A program made the translations under genes and the position numbers. Of a stretch of DNA of 41,942 nt, positions 18,799 through 26,622 are shown one piece after another (within the stretch, counting starts at the first letter, position 1; each line of letters begins with the position of its first letter). The DNA comes from an uncultured Chthonomonas sp. Its GTDB lineage: Bacteria; Armatimonadota; Chthonomonadetes; Chthonomonadales; Chthonomonadaceae. The stretch covers positions 1 to 41,942 of the forward strand of contig CAIXIX010000327.1 of assembly GCA_903919615.1 (NCBI GenBank), given 5' to 3'. The notes under the pieces were generated by a model. The model did no database searches, was not told the origin of the DNA, and saw only the letters and a list, made by a program, of their open reading frames with translations.

Positions 18799-20550
18799 AT
18801 GAGAAACGTATTGATCTGCACATGCGGTGTGATACTGATGGCCACAGCTTCAATGGCCCAACAGACGAACACTGCAGCAACGGATCCGCTTTCAGGTAAT
18901 GCTGCATTTGCAAAGCATGTGACTGTGACATGCCCGGGCCTGGCGGTCGGCGAACTGCTCAATATACTATCAAGCAAAACCGGCGTTAAATTGCTCGCAG
19001 ACAAGTCTATTGCGGATGATAAGGTTATTATTTTCACTCCTTCGAGACCGCTCAAAGACACCCTGAAAGACCTTGCCGCGCTCTTTTGTGATGACTGGCG
19101 TCACACCCAGACAAAGGGTGGAGAAGACCGCTACGTCCTGTATCGTACAGGCAGGGCGGTTGAGTATGAGCGCATACTCTCTAAAGAAACGGCAGCGCGT
19201 CTCATTACCAAAGTGGATGAACAGGTGAAGGCGCTATCCGAAACGCCGGAGCAGTTAGCGAAGCGGCCAGAAAGCGACCTGATCCGCAAAGCGCTAGCCG
19301 ACCCGGGAAATCGAGTGGCGACTGCAGTATACGCCGGCCTCTCACAGGATCAGAAAACGACCCTGTTTGAGCAGCGTGTGATGAACTTTCCAGCTTCCCA
19401 AATCGGTCAACAGCTTGCAGAGCCGGTAGGCGCACTCTACAAACAGTGTGCTGCGCGCGCGGCGAGCTTTCGAGGACGCGAATCGTCAACTTCCGGGGAG
19501 ACCGCCCGAGAGTATGCCCATAACGGAATTCAGTTTGCCTTACATAACTGTGGCGGGAAATTGACTGCCTCGATCTATGCGTATGGCAAATCTTCCATGA
19601 TCGGCTTCCTGTTCGCGGACGTCGCAACTGCGGATACGTGGGCGCTTGGCCCGCACGGCAATCCGTACTCGCCTGGTCCTTTGCCACGTGCGGCAGTGTT
19701 GCCTTCGGCAGAGTTCGTTCAAAAGGCACAGGCTGAGGCCAACTGGATTGATCGGCTTCAAAAACTTGCCAACTCCAGCGGCGCCGCAGTGATGGCGGAT
19801 TTGTATCGCAGTGGAGCCGTGAATTTCGTCCCGACTGACGCGGCGCAGCCTGCTGCGGATCAGCGAGAGCGCCCAGAAGTGACGGCGCTTGATCGATTAT
19901 GCTGGCAGAAGGGATATACGTGGTGGCCACGATCCAATGGCGCTCTGCTTTTCCGAAAACGCGACTGGTTTGAGCAGCAGCGATATGAGGTGCCAGACCG
20001 CTGGCTCGCGGAAACCGTGAGTCGAATGAAGGCACAGGATCACATCCCGAAGGTGCGGGATCTGTTGCGCGCCCGAGAGGTCAACGCTCGGCAGATTCTT
20101 GGTTTGAATGGCATGGGCGCTGGAGACGGTTTCAGCTACTCGGAATTCGAAACATTGGGTTCGCCTGAGCTTGTCGAGTTCCTTAATCGCGAGCTCACCA
20201 GCCGTTCCGTAAGTGCTGACCAGTCGTCCGTTGTGGAGCGGCCCCTTGAGCCGGGCCGTGTGTTTGAGAAGGCGTACTTCAACGAAAACATCTCGTCACT
20301 AGCTTCCGACGATGCGTTTATGTCTTTTTTGAATTCCCAAGCGGCTCCGATCCCTGCAGGCGACGTACGCTTCTTTCAGGCTGACGTCTATTCAGAAAAC
20401 CGTGGGTCGGGCCCCGGAGGTGGATGGAAGGACGCAAGCGTCGTAGTCGATTGGAAGGTTGGCCCGCTGATGGACAAGAGGATGACAATCAGCCTACCGT
20501 TTGAGATCCCGTTCGACCGAAGAGACCAGGTGAAGATCGAGGTTGAGTAG
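18799..20550 (+). CDS. Exported protein with STN-like modules
   Basis: 583 residues with a signal peptide (RNVLICTCGVILMATASMAQ). Residues about 35-105 form an STN-like module, VTVTCPGLAVGELLNILSSK then TGVKLLADKSIADDKVII, and residues about 360-405 (VTALDRLCWQKGYTWWPRS) may be a second, degenerate one. The rest is beta-rich with no recognised enzyme motif; it ends in a strand-rich RMTISLPFEIPFDRRD. The same module in the 862-residue protein across the divergent spacer suggests an old duplication of a family expanded in this lineage. AGGA nine bases before the ATG supports the start. Possibly an envelope scaffold or regulator input; function unknown. Confidence 0.75.
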   Translation: MRNVLICTCGVILMATASMAQQTNTAATDPLSGNAAFAKHVTVTCPGLAVGELLNILSSKTGVKLLADKSIADDKVIIFTPSRPLKDTLKDLAALFCDDWRHTQTKGGEDRYVLYRTGRAVEYERILSKETAARLITKVDEQVKALSETPEQLAKRPESDLIRKALADPGNRVATAVYAGLSQDQKTTLFEQRVMNFPASQIGQQLAEPVGALYKQCAARAASFRGRESSTSGETAREYAHNGIQFALHNCGGKLTASIYAYGKSSMIGFLFADVATADTWALGPHGNPYSPGPLPRAAVLPSAEFVQKAQAEANWIDRLQKLANSSGAAVMADLYRSGAVNFVPTDAAQPAADQRERPEVTALDRLCWQKGYTWWPRSNGALLFRKRDWFEQQRYEVPDRWLAETVSRMKAQDHIPKVRDLLRAREVNARQILGLNGMGAGDGFSYSEFETLGSPELVEFLNRELTSRSVSADQSSVVERPLEPGRVFEKAYFNENISSLASDDAFMSFLNSQAAPIPAGDVRFFQADVYSENRGSGPGGGWKDASVVVDWKVGPLMDKRMTISLPFEIPFDRRDQVKIEVE

Positions 20551-20579
20551 CGGGATCTGGTCGGTAATTGGTGTTTCCG

Positions 20580-21341
20580 TCACTCTGCAGCCTGTAAACG
20601 TATTTTGATTAGCAGCTCATTTAGCTGTTCAGTAACACCTGCAGCCATTTCTGGCAATGCGCTTGCGTCCTTCGCTTCCAGCAGGCAATCGCGCAGTCGT
20701 TCCACCTCCCCGCGGTGGAATGGCACATCGGGCGCGTTTAGCGTTCCGTGCTCTGCGCCGGCCAATTTCATCGCGGTCAGGTCATCGATATAGGGCAACT
20801 TGGCCTCCTCATTCAGTCGCACCAGGTTTGGCTCGACTTCGCCCGTGCGCATCAGATGAATGCCACTTAGAAGTACCCGATAGGTGTAGAGCAGTGGTTT
20901 GACACGGGGAGGATCTTCTTTGACAAACAGCTTTAGCTGGGTGTCGGCAAAGCCGAGATAGTGGAAGGCGTGGTGACGAGTAACGCACTTCCTTGCAATG
21001 GCTTTCAGCGTTTCATGCTCCGGACTTGTGAAAACCACTAACGGTGATAGGATCTGTTCCAGAACGTAGCCGTTGCGCTTGAGCATCAGCCCGAAGAACT
21101 TGGCAACATCGTGGGTCACCAGGTCCATCTCCAAACCTTCACGCACACCCATACGCTCCACGGTTGCAGGTCCGGACTTGAGCCCGACCACCTCTTTCAG
21201 CGGCAGAATGTGAGCGCCGCGCAGATCGAAATCGGAGTCTGGCGAAGGGAAGCCGTACAGATGCGCCCCGCTAATGGTTGCGAATAGCAGCGGGTACGGA
21301 TGATCTGATGCCTGATTATGCAGAATCGTCCATGGCAGCAT
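20580..21341 (-). CDS. RlaP-type nucleotidyltransferase domain protein
   Basis: 253 residues of the pol-beta nucleotidyltransferase superfamily, YcgL/RlaP branch (PF10127). The motif FATISGAHLYGFPSPDSDFDLRG has the helix-turn GSxxYG-type loop and the Asp-x-Asp pair of the active site; a third acidic residue is in LEMDLVTHDVAKF. RlaP proteins are often linked with RNA ligases, suggesting nucleotide addition to damaged RNA, but no ligase is present here. AAGGAGG eight bases before the ATG sets the start. The first 26 bases overlap the end of the small membrane protein gene, so the two are translationally coupled. Confidence 0.82.
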   Translation of the reverse strand: MLPWTILHNQASDHPYPLLFATISGAHLYGFPSPDSDFDLRGAHILPLKEVVGLKSGPATVERMGVREGLEMDLVTHDVAKFFGLMLKRNGYVLEQILSPLVVFTSPEHETLKAIARKCVTRHHAFHYLGFADTQLKLFVKEDPPRVKPLLYTYRVLLSGIHLMRTGEVEPNLVRLNEEAKLPYIDDLTAMKLAGAEHGTLNAPDVPFHRGEVERLRDCLLEAKDASALPEMAAGVTEQLNELLIKIRLQAAE

Positions 21342-21579
21342 GCGCCACCTCCTTCAACATTATAAGACAAGACTCAATCAAACATTGTTGCCATCGCGTA
21401 CCAGAAAATATGAGAAGCAACCCAAGTGGAAGTCCGAACATGCCGCCAATCAGAACATTAATTCCAGTCGCGCTACCGTATGCTGGGTGGTAATATCCCA
21501 CCAACATACCAATGATTACCCCTATCGGTAGGATCCCGCCAAGAACCAATGATTGCTTCGTTGGGTTTCGATTGCTCAT
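21316..21579 (-). CDS. Small two-helix membrane protein
   Basis: 87 residues with two hydrophobic segments (LVLGGILPIGVIIGMLVGY and INVLIGGMFGLPLGLLLIF) joined by a short loop, and a soluble C-terminal tail. No family recognised. The stop lies inside the next gene (26-base overlap with the RlaP-type nucleotidyltransferase), which supports it being real and cotranslated. It sits between two nucleotidyltransferase genes on the same strand. Confidence 0.6.
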   Translation of the reverse strand: MSNRNPTKQSLVLGGILPIGVIIGMLVGYYHPAYGSATGINVLIGGMFGLPLGLLLIFSGTRWQQCLIESCLIMLKEVAHAAMDDSA

Positions 21580-21616
21580 GTGTTTACTATATGCAATGAA
21601 CGCAGGTCTTTGACGT

Positions 21617-22489
21617 TTATGAAGTCGTTAAGGTCTTTGGCGGATGTTCTGTGTTTGGCGGGATTTCCTCAAAACGTGATCGTACTGGTAGGGTATCGAC
21701 ATGGGGCAAGTGTGCTTCCACCAGAGCCATCACATCCTCTATCATGCTTTCAAACTCCGAAACGGCCTGGGGAAGAGGCGCAGCGAGGGCAGCAGGGAGT
21801 CGCTCAAGAAAGTCTGTTGGCAGAATCTCCATCATTCTTAAATGGTAAGGCAGCCACTTGTGTCCCGGGTAATACTTGCGGTTCAGCCCGCAGAGAATTG
21901 TAAAAAGTTTGTATGAAAGGGCAGTCAGGTTGCGCCGCACCAACGGGTAATCGTCTCGCTGGGCGAGCATGCGCAGCATCCACGCGGGGTTAAAGTTCAG
22001 ATGCTGCCGCACCATCTCTTCGGCCAGATCGGCGGGGTAGATAGTAGCTCGCTCTTGCCAGCGCCGGACTATCGCATTTCCCTGAAGTGGAACTGCGGTT
22101 CCAATTGCTGAAACGGACATCTGCCTCGATAAATTTGCATCGCATCTAACCACGACGTCGGTAATGATATCATCCATGGTCGAAGTGAGCCAGCGTCCAA
22201 GGTCGATCTTAACGCCATAGTATTTGTAATCCTCACACCATGCCTGAATATCTGTGCTGTATTCGCTTGGGTGCCAATCGGCGGCGCCCAGTTCGTCTGC
22301 TATCATGTGCCTGCGCTCTGCATCAGGCTCGCTGCGCCAGAAAACGGCGAGCTCGATGTCGGAGTATGCATCTGCCCATCCAAGCGCGACTGAACCGATC
22401 AACGCGACTGCTTCTACCTCCGGATTCAACGCGTAATGAGAGGCAACTCGCTCCGCAATATGAAAACGCCATCCGACATGATCAGCCAT
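21617..22489 (-). CDS. Nucleotidyltransferase with DUF4037-like domain
   Basis: 290 residues. The N-terminal active site is VEAVALIGSVALGWADAYSDIELAVFW: a GSxxxG loop followed by the D-x-E pair of minimal pol-beta nucleotidyltransferases, with Asp-to-Glu at the second position. The C-terminal helical part (LSYKLFTILCGLNRKYYPGHKWLPYHL) matches DUF4037-type proteins, which share antibiotic (aminoglycoside) adenylyltransferase architecture. Substrate unknown. An AAGG site precedes the ATG. The gene leads a same-strand group with the small membrane protein (37-base gap) and the RlaP-type enzyme. Confidence 0.8.
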   Translation of the reverse strand: MADHVGWRFHIAERVASHYALNPEVEAVALIGSVALGWADAYSDIELAVFWRSEPDAERRHMIADELGAADWHPSEYSTDIQAWCEDYKYYGVKIDLGRWLTSTMDDIITDVVVRCDANLSRQMSVSAIGTAVPLQGNAIVRRWQERATIYPADLAEEMVRQHLNFNPAWMLRMLAQRDDYPLVRRNLTALSYKLFTILCGLNRKYYPGHKWLPYHLRMMEILPTDFLERLPAALAAPLPQAVSEFESMIEDVMALVEAHLPHVDTLPVRSRFEEIPPNTEHPPKTLTTS

Positions 22490-22759
22490 CAGGGAGCCTT
22501 TCCGTCACCTCGCGAAAACCAAACCTCGATTTCCCCAAGGAAGTCTTTGAGGTTGGGACGATATGCATTTTACCGCTTATTCCGCTCTCGCACTAACCAT
22601 CATCGACCCTTCTCGTAGCCCGTCTGATCAAAACGGGTGTAAGAGTCGTACTTGTCGTAAGTAGTATTAGCTGTGCACACTCACCGTTCGCGAATTAAAT
22701 CACATCGGATTCGTCTTTTCCGGCTGTAAGGGACACTATCTATTTGAGGGCCCTCTTTA
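22490..22759. other. Divergent spacer
   Basis: 270 bases between the DUF4037-type gene and the sigma-factor gene. A short hairpin (CCCGT 22619-22623 / ACGGG 22633-22637) is visible and GAGGGCCCTC (22746-22755), a perfect palindrome, overlaps the ribosome-binding region of the sigma gene. I see no clear sigma-70 promoter. Confidence 0.4.
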
Positions 22760-23332
22760 TTGCAACTGAATGAGAAACAACTTGCCGATGGGTTTCGCTC
22801 TGGCGATGCTGGGAGCTTTGAAGCGCTGTACCGTGAATTCGGTCCACGCCTCTATCGCTTCTGTCTACGGCTAAGCGGAGATGTGTCCTGCGCAGAAGAC
22901 CTGACGCAGGAGGTGTTTCTGGCGGCTTTTCGAGGAGCGGACCGCTTCGAAGCGCGCTCCTCAATCGCCACCTGGCTATATCGAATCGCACTGTACAGAT
23001 GGCGCGATGCCCGGGACAAGTCCCGGATCACTACGGTATCTCTACTCGATTCGGAGGCGTCTCTCTCTGCAGATCCGGCGCAGATTGGGTTGAAGAAACT
23101 CGAGCTGGACGCTGCAATGGCAGCGCTACCGGACGGACTCAGATCGGCATTTCTACTGGTTAAGGCCGAAGGCTTTCTCTTCAGAGAGGCTGCCGAGATA
23201 CTGGGGGTGCCTGAAAGCACGCTGAAGTCGAGAGTAGCGCTGGCGACCCGTAAGCTGCAGACACATCTCTCAAAGGATGAGAGTGGCGTTCCGGTACCAC
23301 GGTCCGGGTGTGAGATTGGAGAGATCCCGTGA
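22760..23332 (+). CDS. ECF RNA polymerase sigma factor
   Basis: 190 residues. Region 2 is present as SFEALYREFGPRLYRFCLRLSG then CAEDLTQEVFLAAFRGADRF (2.1-2.2) and STIATWLYRIALYRWRD-like residues (2.3-2.4); region 4 is AALPDGLRSAFLLVKAEGF then REAAEILGVPESTLKSRV (helix-turn-helix). There is no region 1 or 3, as in ECF sigma factors. Start is a TTG at 22760 with GAGGG nine bases upstream; no in-frame ATG precedes region 2. The stop overlaps the start of the anti-sigma gene (GTGATGA), so the two are translationally coupled. Confidence 0.92.
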   Translation: MQLNEKQLADGFRSGDAGSFEALYREFGPRLYRFCLRLSGDVSCAEDLTQEVFLAAFRGADRFEARSSIATWLYRIALYRWRDARDKSRITTVSLLDSEASLSADPAQIGLKKLELDAAMAALPDGLRSAFLLVKAEGFLFREAAEILGVPESTLKSRVALATRKLQTHLSKDESGVPVPRSGCEIGEIP

Positions 23333-24687
23333 TGAAAGTCAACCGACGCTGTGAGCAGGTTCAGTCGAGCCTTTCGCTGCGATCCGCTTCCTCTGTTGAA
23401 GCTCTGGATCCAGGCGTCGAGGCTCATCTGCAATCCTGTGAAGCTTGTTCGGAATTTCGAGCCGGCATGGCTCGGCTGGAATCGGAAATCTCAATGTGGC
23501 GCAATGCGTCTCCCTATCCAGATCTAGAGCAGCGAATCGCAGCATCGCTAATTCCATTGGCAAGTTCTTCTCGTTCGCGTTCGAGCCTACTATGGCTCAG
23601 AGGGAAGCTATACATGAACCGACGATTTGCGATTGGAACGGCAGCTCTACTCGCCATCGCAGCGCTTGCAACGAGCCATCGTACGGTGCAGGCCAACACG
23701 GCGCTGCATCGGATGGGAAATGCGACAAAACATGTTACAAACCTGCATCTTATCGGCTGGAACTGCGAGCTGAAACCAGAGATTGCCGAGCAAGTAGAGG
23801 CCGGTAATGCACAAATCAGTATCATGGATACGATGCCACATCGATATGAAGGCTGGGTCCAAGATGGAAACTGGCGTGAGTCGCAGGATTTTGATTCCAC
23901 TTTATTTAGCGCTGGTAAGGTCTGGGATAATGGCAAGCTCGATCCTGCAAATTCGGAGCCTCCGTTCCTTCTGCTCTCGGCCTTCCGGGCCATAACAGGG
24001 GAAGAACCCTTCGGAAAGCAGACACCTTTCACATGTCACAACCTTGGAGAAGATCGCATCTATGGCATTAATGCGCTAAAGATCCAGGTTGAAAGCAAAA
24101 AACCGAACATGGGTGCGGTTGTCCAGGTGCAGGAGAGACGACTGTTCTGGCTCGATCCAAGTACGTACCTTCCGATAAGAATGGAGGAGTGGCGATATGA
24201 ACATGACCGCTGGGAACTCGATGCCGTTCTCTGGTTTGATTACAATACTCCGGCGCCGAAACGACTGTTTGATCCAGAACAGATCAAGCTGGAACGGCAT
24301 GGTTCTGCCGACAATACAAAACTAGCTGCGGACCAATATCGCCTCACCGCTTCGCAGCAAGACAGATATGCCCGTATTGTTTCCGAATATGTCTCCCGGC
24401 AAACGATAACCCAGTCAGACAAGTCGATGACAAAGGGGGCTCGGGATGCAGCCCTGGTTGCGCTCGGAAGCGAATTGAAATTACAGCTGCGGGGGATCAT
24501 GACCGTGGATCAGCAGCGCCTGTTCGACGACTGGTGGTATGTGGAGCCAAAAACGCTCGAGAAGCTAGCGACACCAGAACAGAGACAGGAGGATGCACAA
24601 TGGCTGAAGCAACAGCGATTGCAGATGCATGCCTGGCTGAACACGCTTGATGCGGAAACTCGGCGGCGAATAGGTCCCACGCTTTAA
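23332..24687 (+). CDS. Membrane anti-sigma factor with LolA/RseB-like outer domain
   Basis: About 451 residues. The cytoplasmic N terminus carries a zf-HC2-type anti-sigma motif (VEAHLQSCEACSEF, His-x3-Cys-x2-Cys) for holding the neighbouring ECF sigma factor. A single membrane helix (FAIGTAALLAIAALATS) near residue 100 follows. The outer part begins with a beta-sheet fold resembling LolA/RseB sensors (MGNATKHVTNLHLIGW, GWVQDGNWRE, RLFWLDPSTYLPIRMEEW, WFDYN), then a helical tail of about 110 residues. GGAGAG before ATG 23332 sets the start. The large outer domain suggests direct sensing of an envelope component. A hairpin terminator lies 30 bases past the stop. Confidence 0.82.
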   Translation: MKVNRRCEQVQSSLSLRSASSVEALDPGVEAHLQSCEACSEFRAGMARLESEISMWRNASPYPDLEQRIAASLIPLASSSRSRSSLLWLRGKLYMNRRFAIGTAALLAIAALATSHRTVQANTALHRMGNATKHVTNLHLIGWNCELKPEIAEQVEAGNAQISIMDTMPHRYEGWVQDGNWRESQDFDSTLFSAGKVWDNGKLDPANSEPPFLLLSAFRAITGEEPFGKQTPFTCHNLGEDRIYGINALKIQVESKKPNMGAVVQVQERRLFWLDPSTYLPIRMEEWRYEHDRWELDAVLWFDYNTPAPKRLFDPEQIKLERHGSADNTKLAADQYRLTASQQDRYARIVSEYVSRQTITQSDKSMTKGARDAALVALGSELKLQLRGIMTVDQQRLFDDWWYVEPKTLEKLATPEQRQEDAQWLKQQRLQMHAWLNTLDAETRRRIGPTL

Positions 24688-24716
24688 GGCCAACGTGGCG
24701 CACTTAGAAGATAAAT

Positions 24717-24744
24717 AGGCACCCGGTGCGATACCCGGGTGCCT
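24717..24744 (+). terminator. Terminator hairpin of the sigma/anti-sigma operon
   Basis: A perfect ten-base stem AGGCACCCGG (24717-24726) / CCGGGTGCCT (24735-24744) with an eight-base loop. GTCCGTTTC follows, so the T tract is poor. It also lies about 100 bases from the convergent gene's 3' end at 24846. Confidence 0.7.
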
Positions 24745-24845
24745 GTCCGTTTCAACGAGACAGCACCCCGATGATGGAGCGTTCGATTCATCGCTTTGCA
24801 CGGTATGGCAGCATACCCGACCTGAACTTGCCGGAACCCCCTAAC

Positions 24846-25970
24846 CTATTGCCGTGCTCCACTTGCAATCCGCAGTTCCTGAATTTTGCCCAGGAGGGCG
24901 CTGGTGTATCCATCGACTTCCTGCGGGGCGGCTCCAGACGTGCGGAAAGCTTCCCGTATCGCCTCTTGCGGAATGCGGTTGAGCACCTGCTCCACAAACG
25001 CCTTTGCATCGGCTTTGGATACGGTGCTGCAGGCTTCCTGCACCTCCTTAGCGTGCGGCATCGTTTTGCTCGTAGCGAAATCGAAGTGAATCTGGTCGCC
25101 TTTTACCTCTTGGTTCGGTCGGCCGTTATCCCACATCACAAACTTACCTTTCTGGTAATCGCCTAACTTCCAGCGAGTAGGCCGAATACGAAATAGCCCG
25201 GCGCCTTCGTGGTCCTTGCCGAAACCGGTGCCAACATCCTTGTCGTGGTACCACGCATCAAACTGACCGCTCGCGTTCTTTACGTAGTAGATTGCGTGGT
25301 TATCGCGCCCGGTGTCCCAGTTTCCAACCATCACGTCAAAGATTTTGAGCCAGGTAAACTGCGGGCTTTTAGCAATACTATCCGGCAGGTTACTGTCTTC
25401 GTATCCCCACGAGATTGCCGCCGTCGCGTCATCCTCCTTGGCGGTGAACGTAACATCTTCAAACGGGTAGAAGCCGTCGGCGTCCTTCTCAAGTCTGCTG
25501 GCCAAGCGGCTTCGTTTACCGGGGTTCTTAGGATCTCCGGGAGTAAACGCGTCCAGCTTTCCTGACGCTACATAGTATATTTCTCGGGCTCGAAACCCGA
25601 TGGCCCATAGTAAGCGGTTATTTGCGATTTCACTGTGGGATTTGCTATCGTTACCGTTGCCGAATTTCACTTTGTACTTGCGGCCGAGGGCATCCTTTAC
25701 CTCGATCTTCGGAAACGTGGCTTTGATCTCTTCGCGAACGAAGTGGAAAGTTCCGTTCGGAAAAGGCTTCGGAGCACCCGCCGCACTTCCGGGCGAGTAC
25801 GTCATTTCAGGGGCGGTTACCATACGCGAACCTTCCCACATCTTTGGCACAGCGGCTGCCTTCATAGCAGCGGAAGGCCCTTTAGTGCTCTTGTCGCTAG
25901 CATCATCATCTGCGTACGTGTACATTGGGATCGCGCATGCAGCGCATACGGCAAAAACAGCAAATTTCAT
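24846..25970 (-). CDS. Exported protein with HipA/PI3K-like kinase fold
   Basis: About 374 residues with a signal peptide (KFAVFAVCAACAIPMYTYA). Kinase-type landmarks appear in order: GRKYKVKFG with Lys near 102, HSEIANNRLLWAIGF with Glu near 114, VMVGNWDTGRDNHAIYYV with Asp 219 and Asn 224, and WYHDKDVGTGFG with a metal-binding Asp near 245. This Lys/Glu, GNxDxxxxN and DxG pattern is that of HipA and PI3/4-kinase-like folds and related secreted kinases. An exported ATP-using enzyme is unusual, so it may phosphorylate during secretion, use another nucleotide, or bind only. Start at ATG 25970, after AGAGG. It stands alone, with no HipB-type partner. Confidence 0.7.
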   Translation of the reverse strand: MKFAVFAVCAACAIPMYTYADDDASDKSTKGPSAAMKAAAVPKMWEGSRMVTAPEMTYSPGSAAGAPKPFPNGTFHFVREEIKATFPKIEVKDALGRKYKVKFGNGNDSKSHSEIANNRLLWAIGFRAREIYYVASGKLDAFTPGDPKNPGKRSRLASRLEKDADGFYPFEDVTFTAKEDDATAAISWGYEDSNLPDSIAKSPQFTWLKIFDVMVGNWDTGRDNHAIYYVKNASGQFDAWYHDKDVGTGFGKDHEGAGLFRIRPTRWKLGDYQKGKFVMWDNGRPNQEVKGDQIHFDFATSKTMPHAKEVQEACSTVSKADAKAFVEQVLNRIPQEAIREAFRTSGAAPQEVDGYTSALLGKIQELRIASGARQ

Positions 25971-26184
25971 CAATTGCCTCTTCTCAGCAACATTTGCGCC
26001 GCCCGCTTAATCGGGCAAAGCGTAAACTGAGCATTGCCTGCACAGCGCTGCGGATGCTTGGCGCATCAGGCGTTGCTCCGGTCATCATTGAACCAACGCT
26101 GGTGTGACGTGGCTGTGCAATGTTCAGTTCCTTGGCTAGCAGCGCCTGTCGCGGATTCTTATTAATTCATGCGGGAACCGATTG

Positions 26185-26293
26185 GATAGGAGAATCCATG
26201 CCCGTGGTAGAAACTTCGGATCACGTCAATGGCCAGCGGGGCAAAATGAAGTATCTTCTCACTTCCGCTGGTATCAAGAACAAGAGTATCGGC
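26185..26293 (+). pseudogene. Truncated copy of the S51 peptidase leader and start
   Basis: 26185-26290 matches 28891-28996 over 106 bases without gaps and with nine mismatches. The last 46 bases, covering the ATG at 26246 and the first 15 codons (KYLLTSAGIKNKSI), are identical. After 26290 the sequence diverges and the peptidase is not continued. The ribosome-binding AGGAGGG of the intact gene reads AGCGGGG here. A dead 5' fragment, left by duplication or rearrangement. Confidence 0.8.
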
Positions 26294-26328
26294 GTCGCAC
26301 TTGTCTCACGAATGCTACAATTTTGCCT

Positions 26329-26622
26329 ATGATAAATGCAGACTTGCTGAATCGAATAGACTTGGCTGACGTCGCTTGTACTCGCGCTCACTATTCACTG
26401 CTTACAGATTCCGAAGCAGCAGAACGAAATTACAGATCCCGCGATATAGGCGGCGCATGGGTGTATGTAGAAACACGCAATGGACAACGCGTGGGACATA
26501 TCTCCATGATGCCTGGATTGCCCGGTTCATTTACCACCGCGCACGTACCGCACGTTTGTCGCAAAGCTAAGTGCCATGAGCAGGAGTGGGATGCCGCAAG
26601 CGGCAATTATCATGATCTTTGA
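26329..26622 (+). other. Possible small or remnant reading frame
   Basis: An ATG frame of 97 codons (INADLLNRIDLADVACTRAH...) directly after the truncated peptidase copy. Its first 65 codons have plausible composition and a TACAAT -10-like site lies 13 bases upstream, but its last third runs antisense to the end of the DUF3592 gene. No family recognised. It may be a truncated orphan gene or chance. Confidence 0.25.

Noticed and set aside
19205-20035. A 276-codon minus-strand frame
   Set aside because: Antisense to the exported STN-module protein, which has a signal peptide and coherent domains; this frame is Arg/Ser-rich and featureless.
26329-26622. A confident new gene between the repeat copy and DUF3592
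   Set aside because: Its 3' third overlaps the DUF3592 gene on the other strand and there is no good ribosome-binding site, so it is listed only as a possible remnant.
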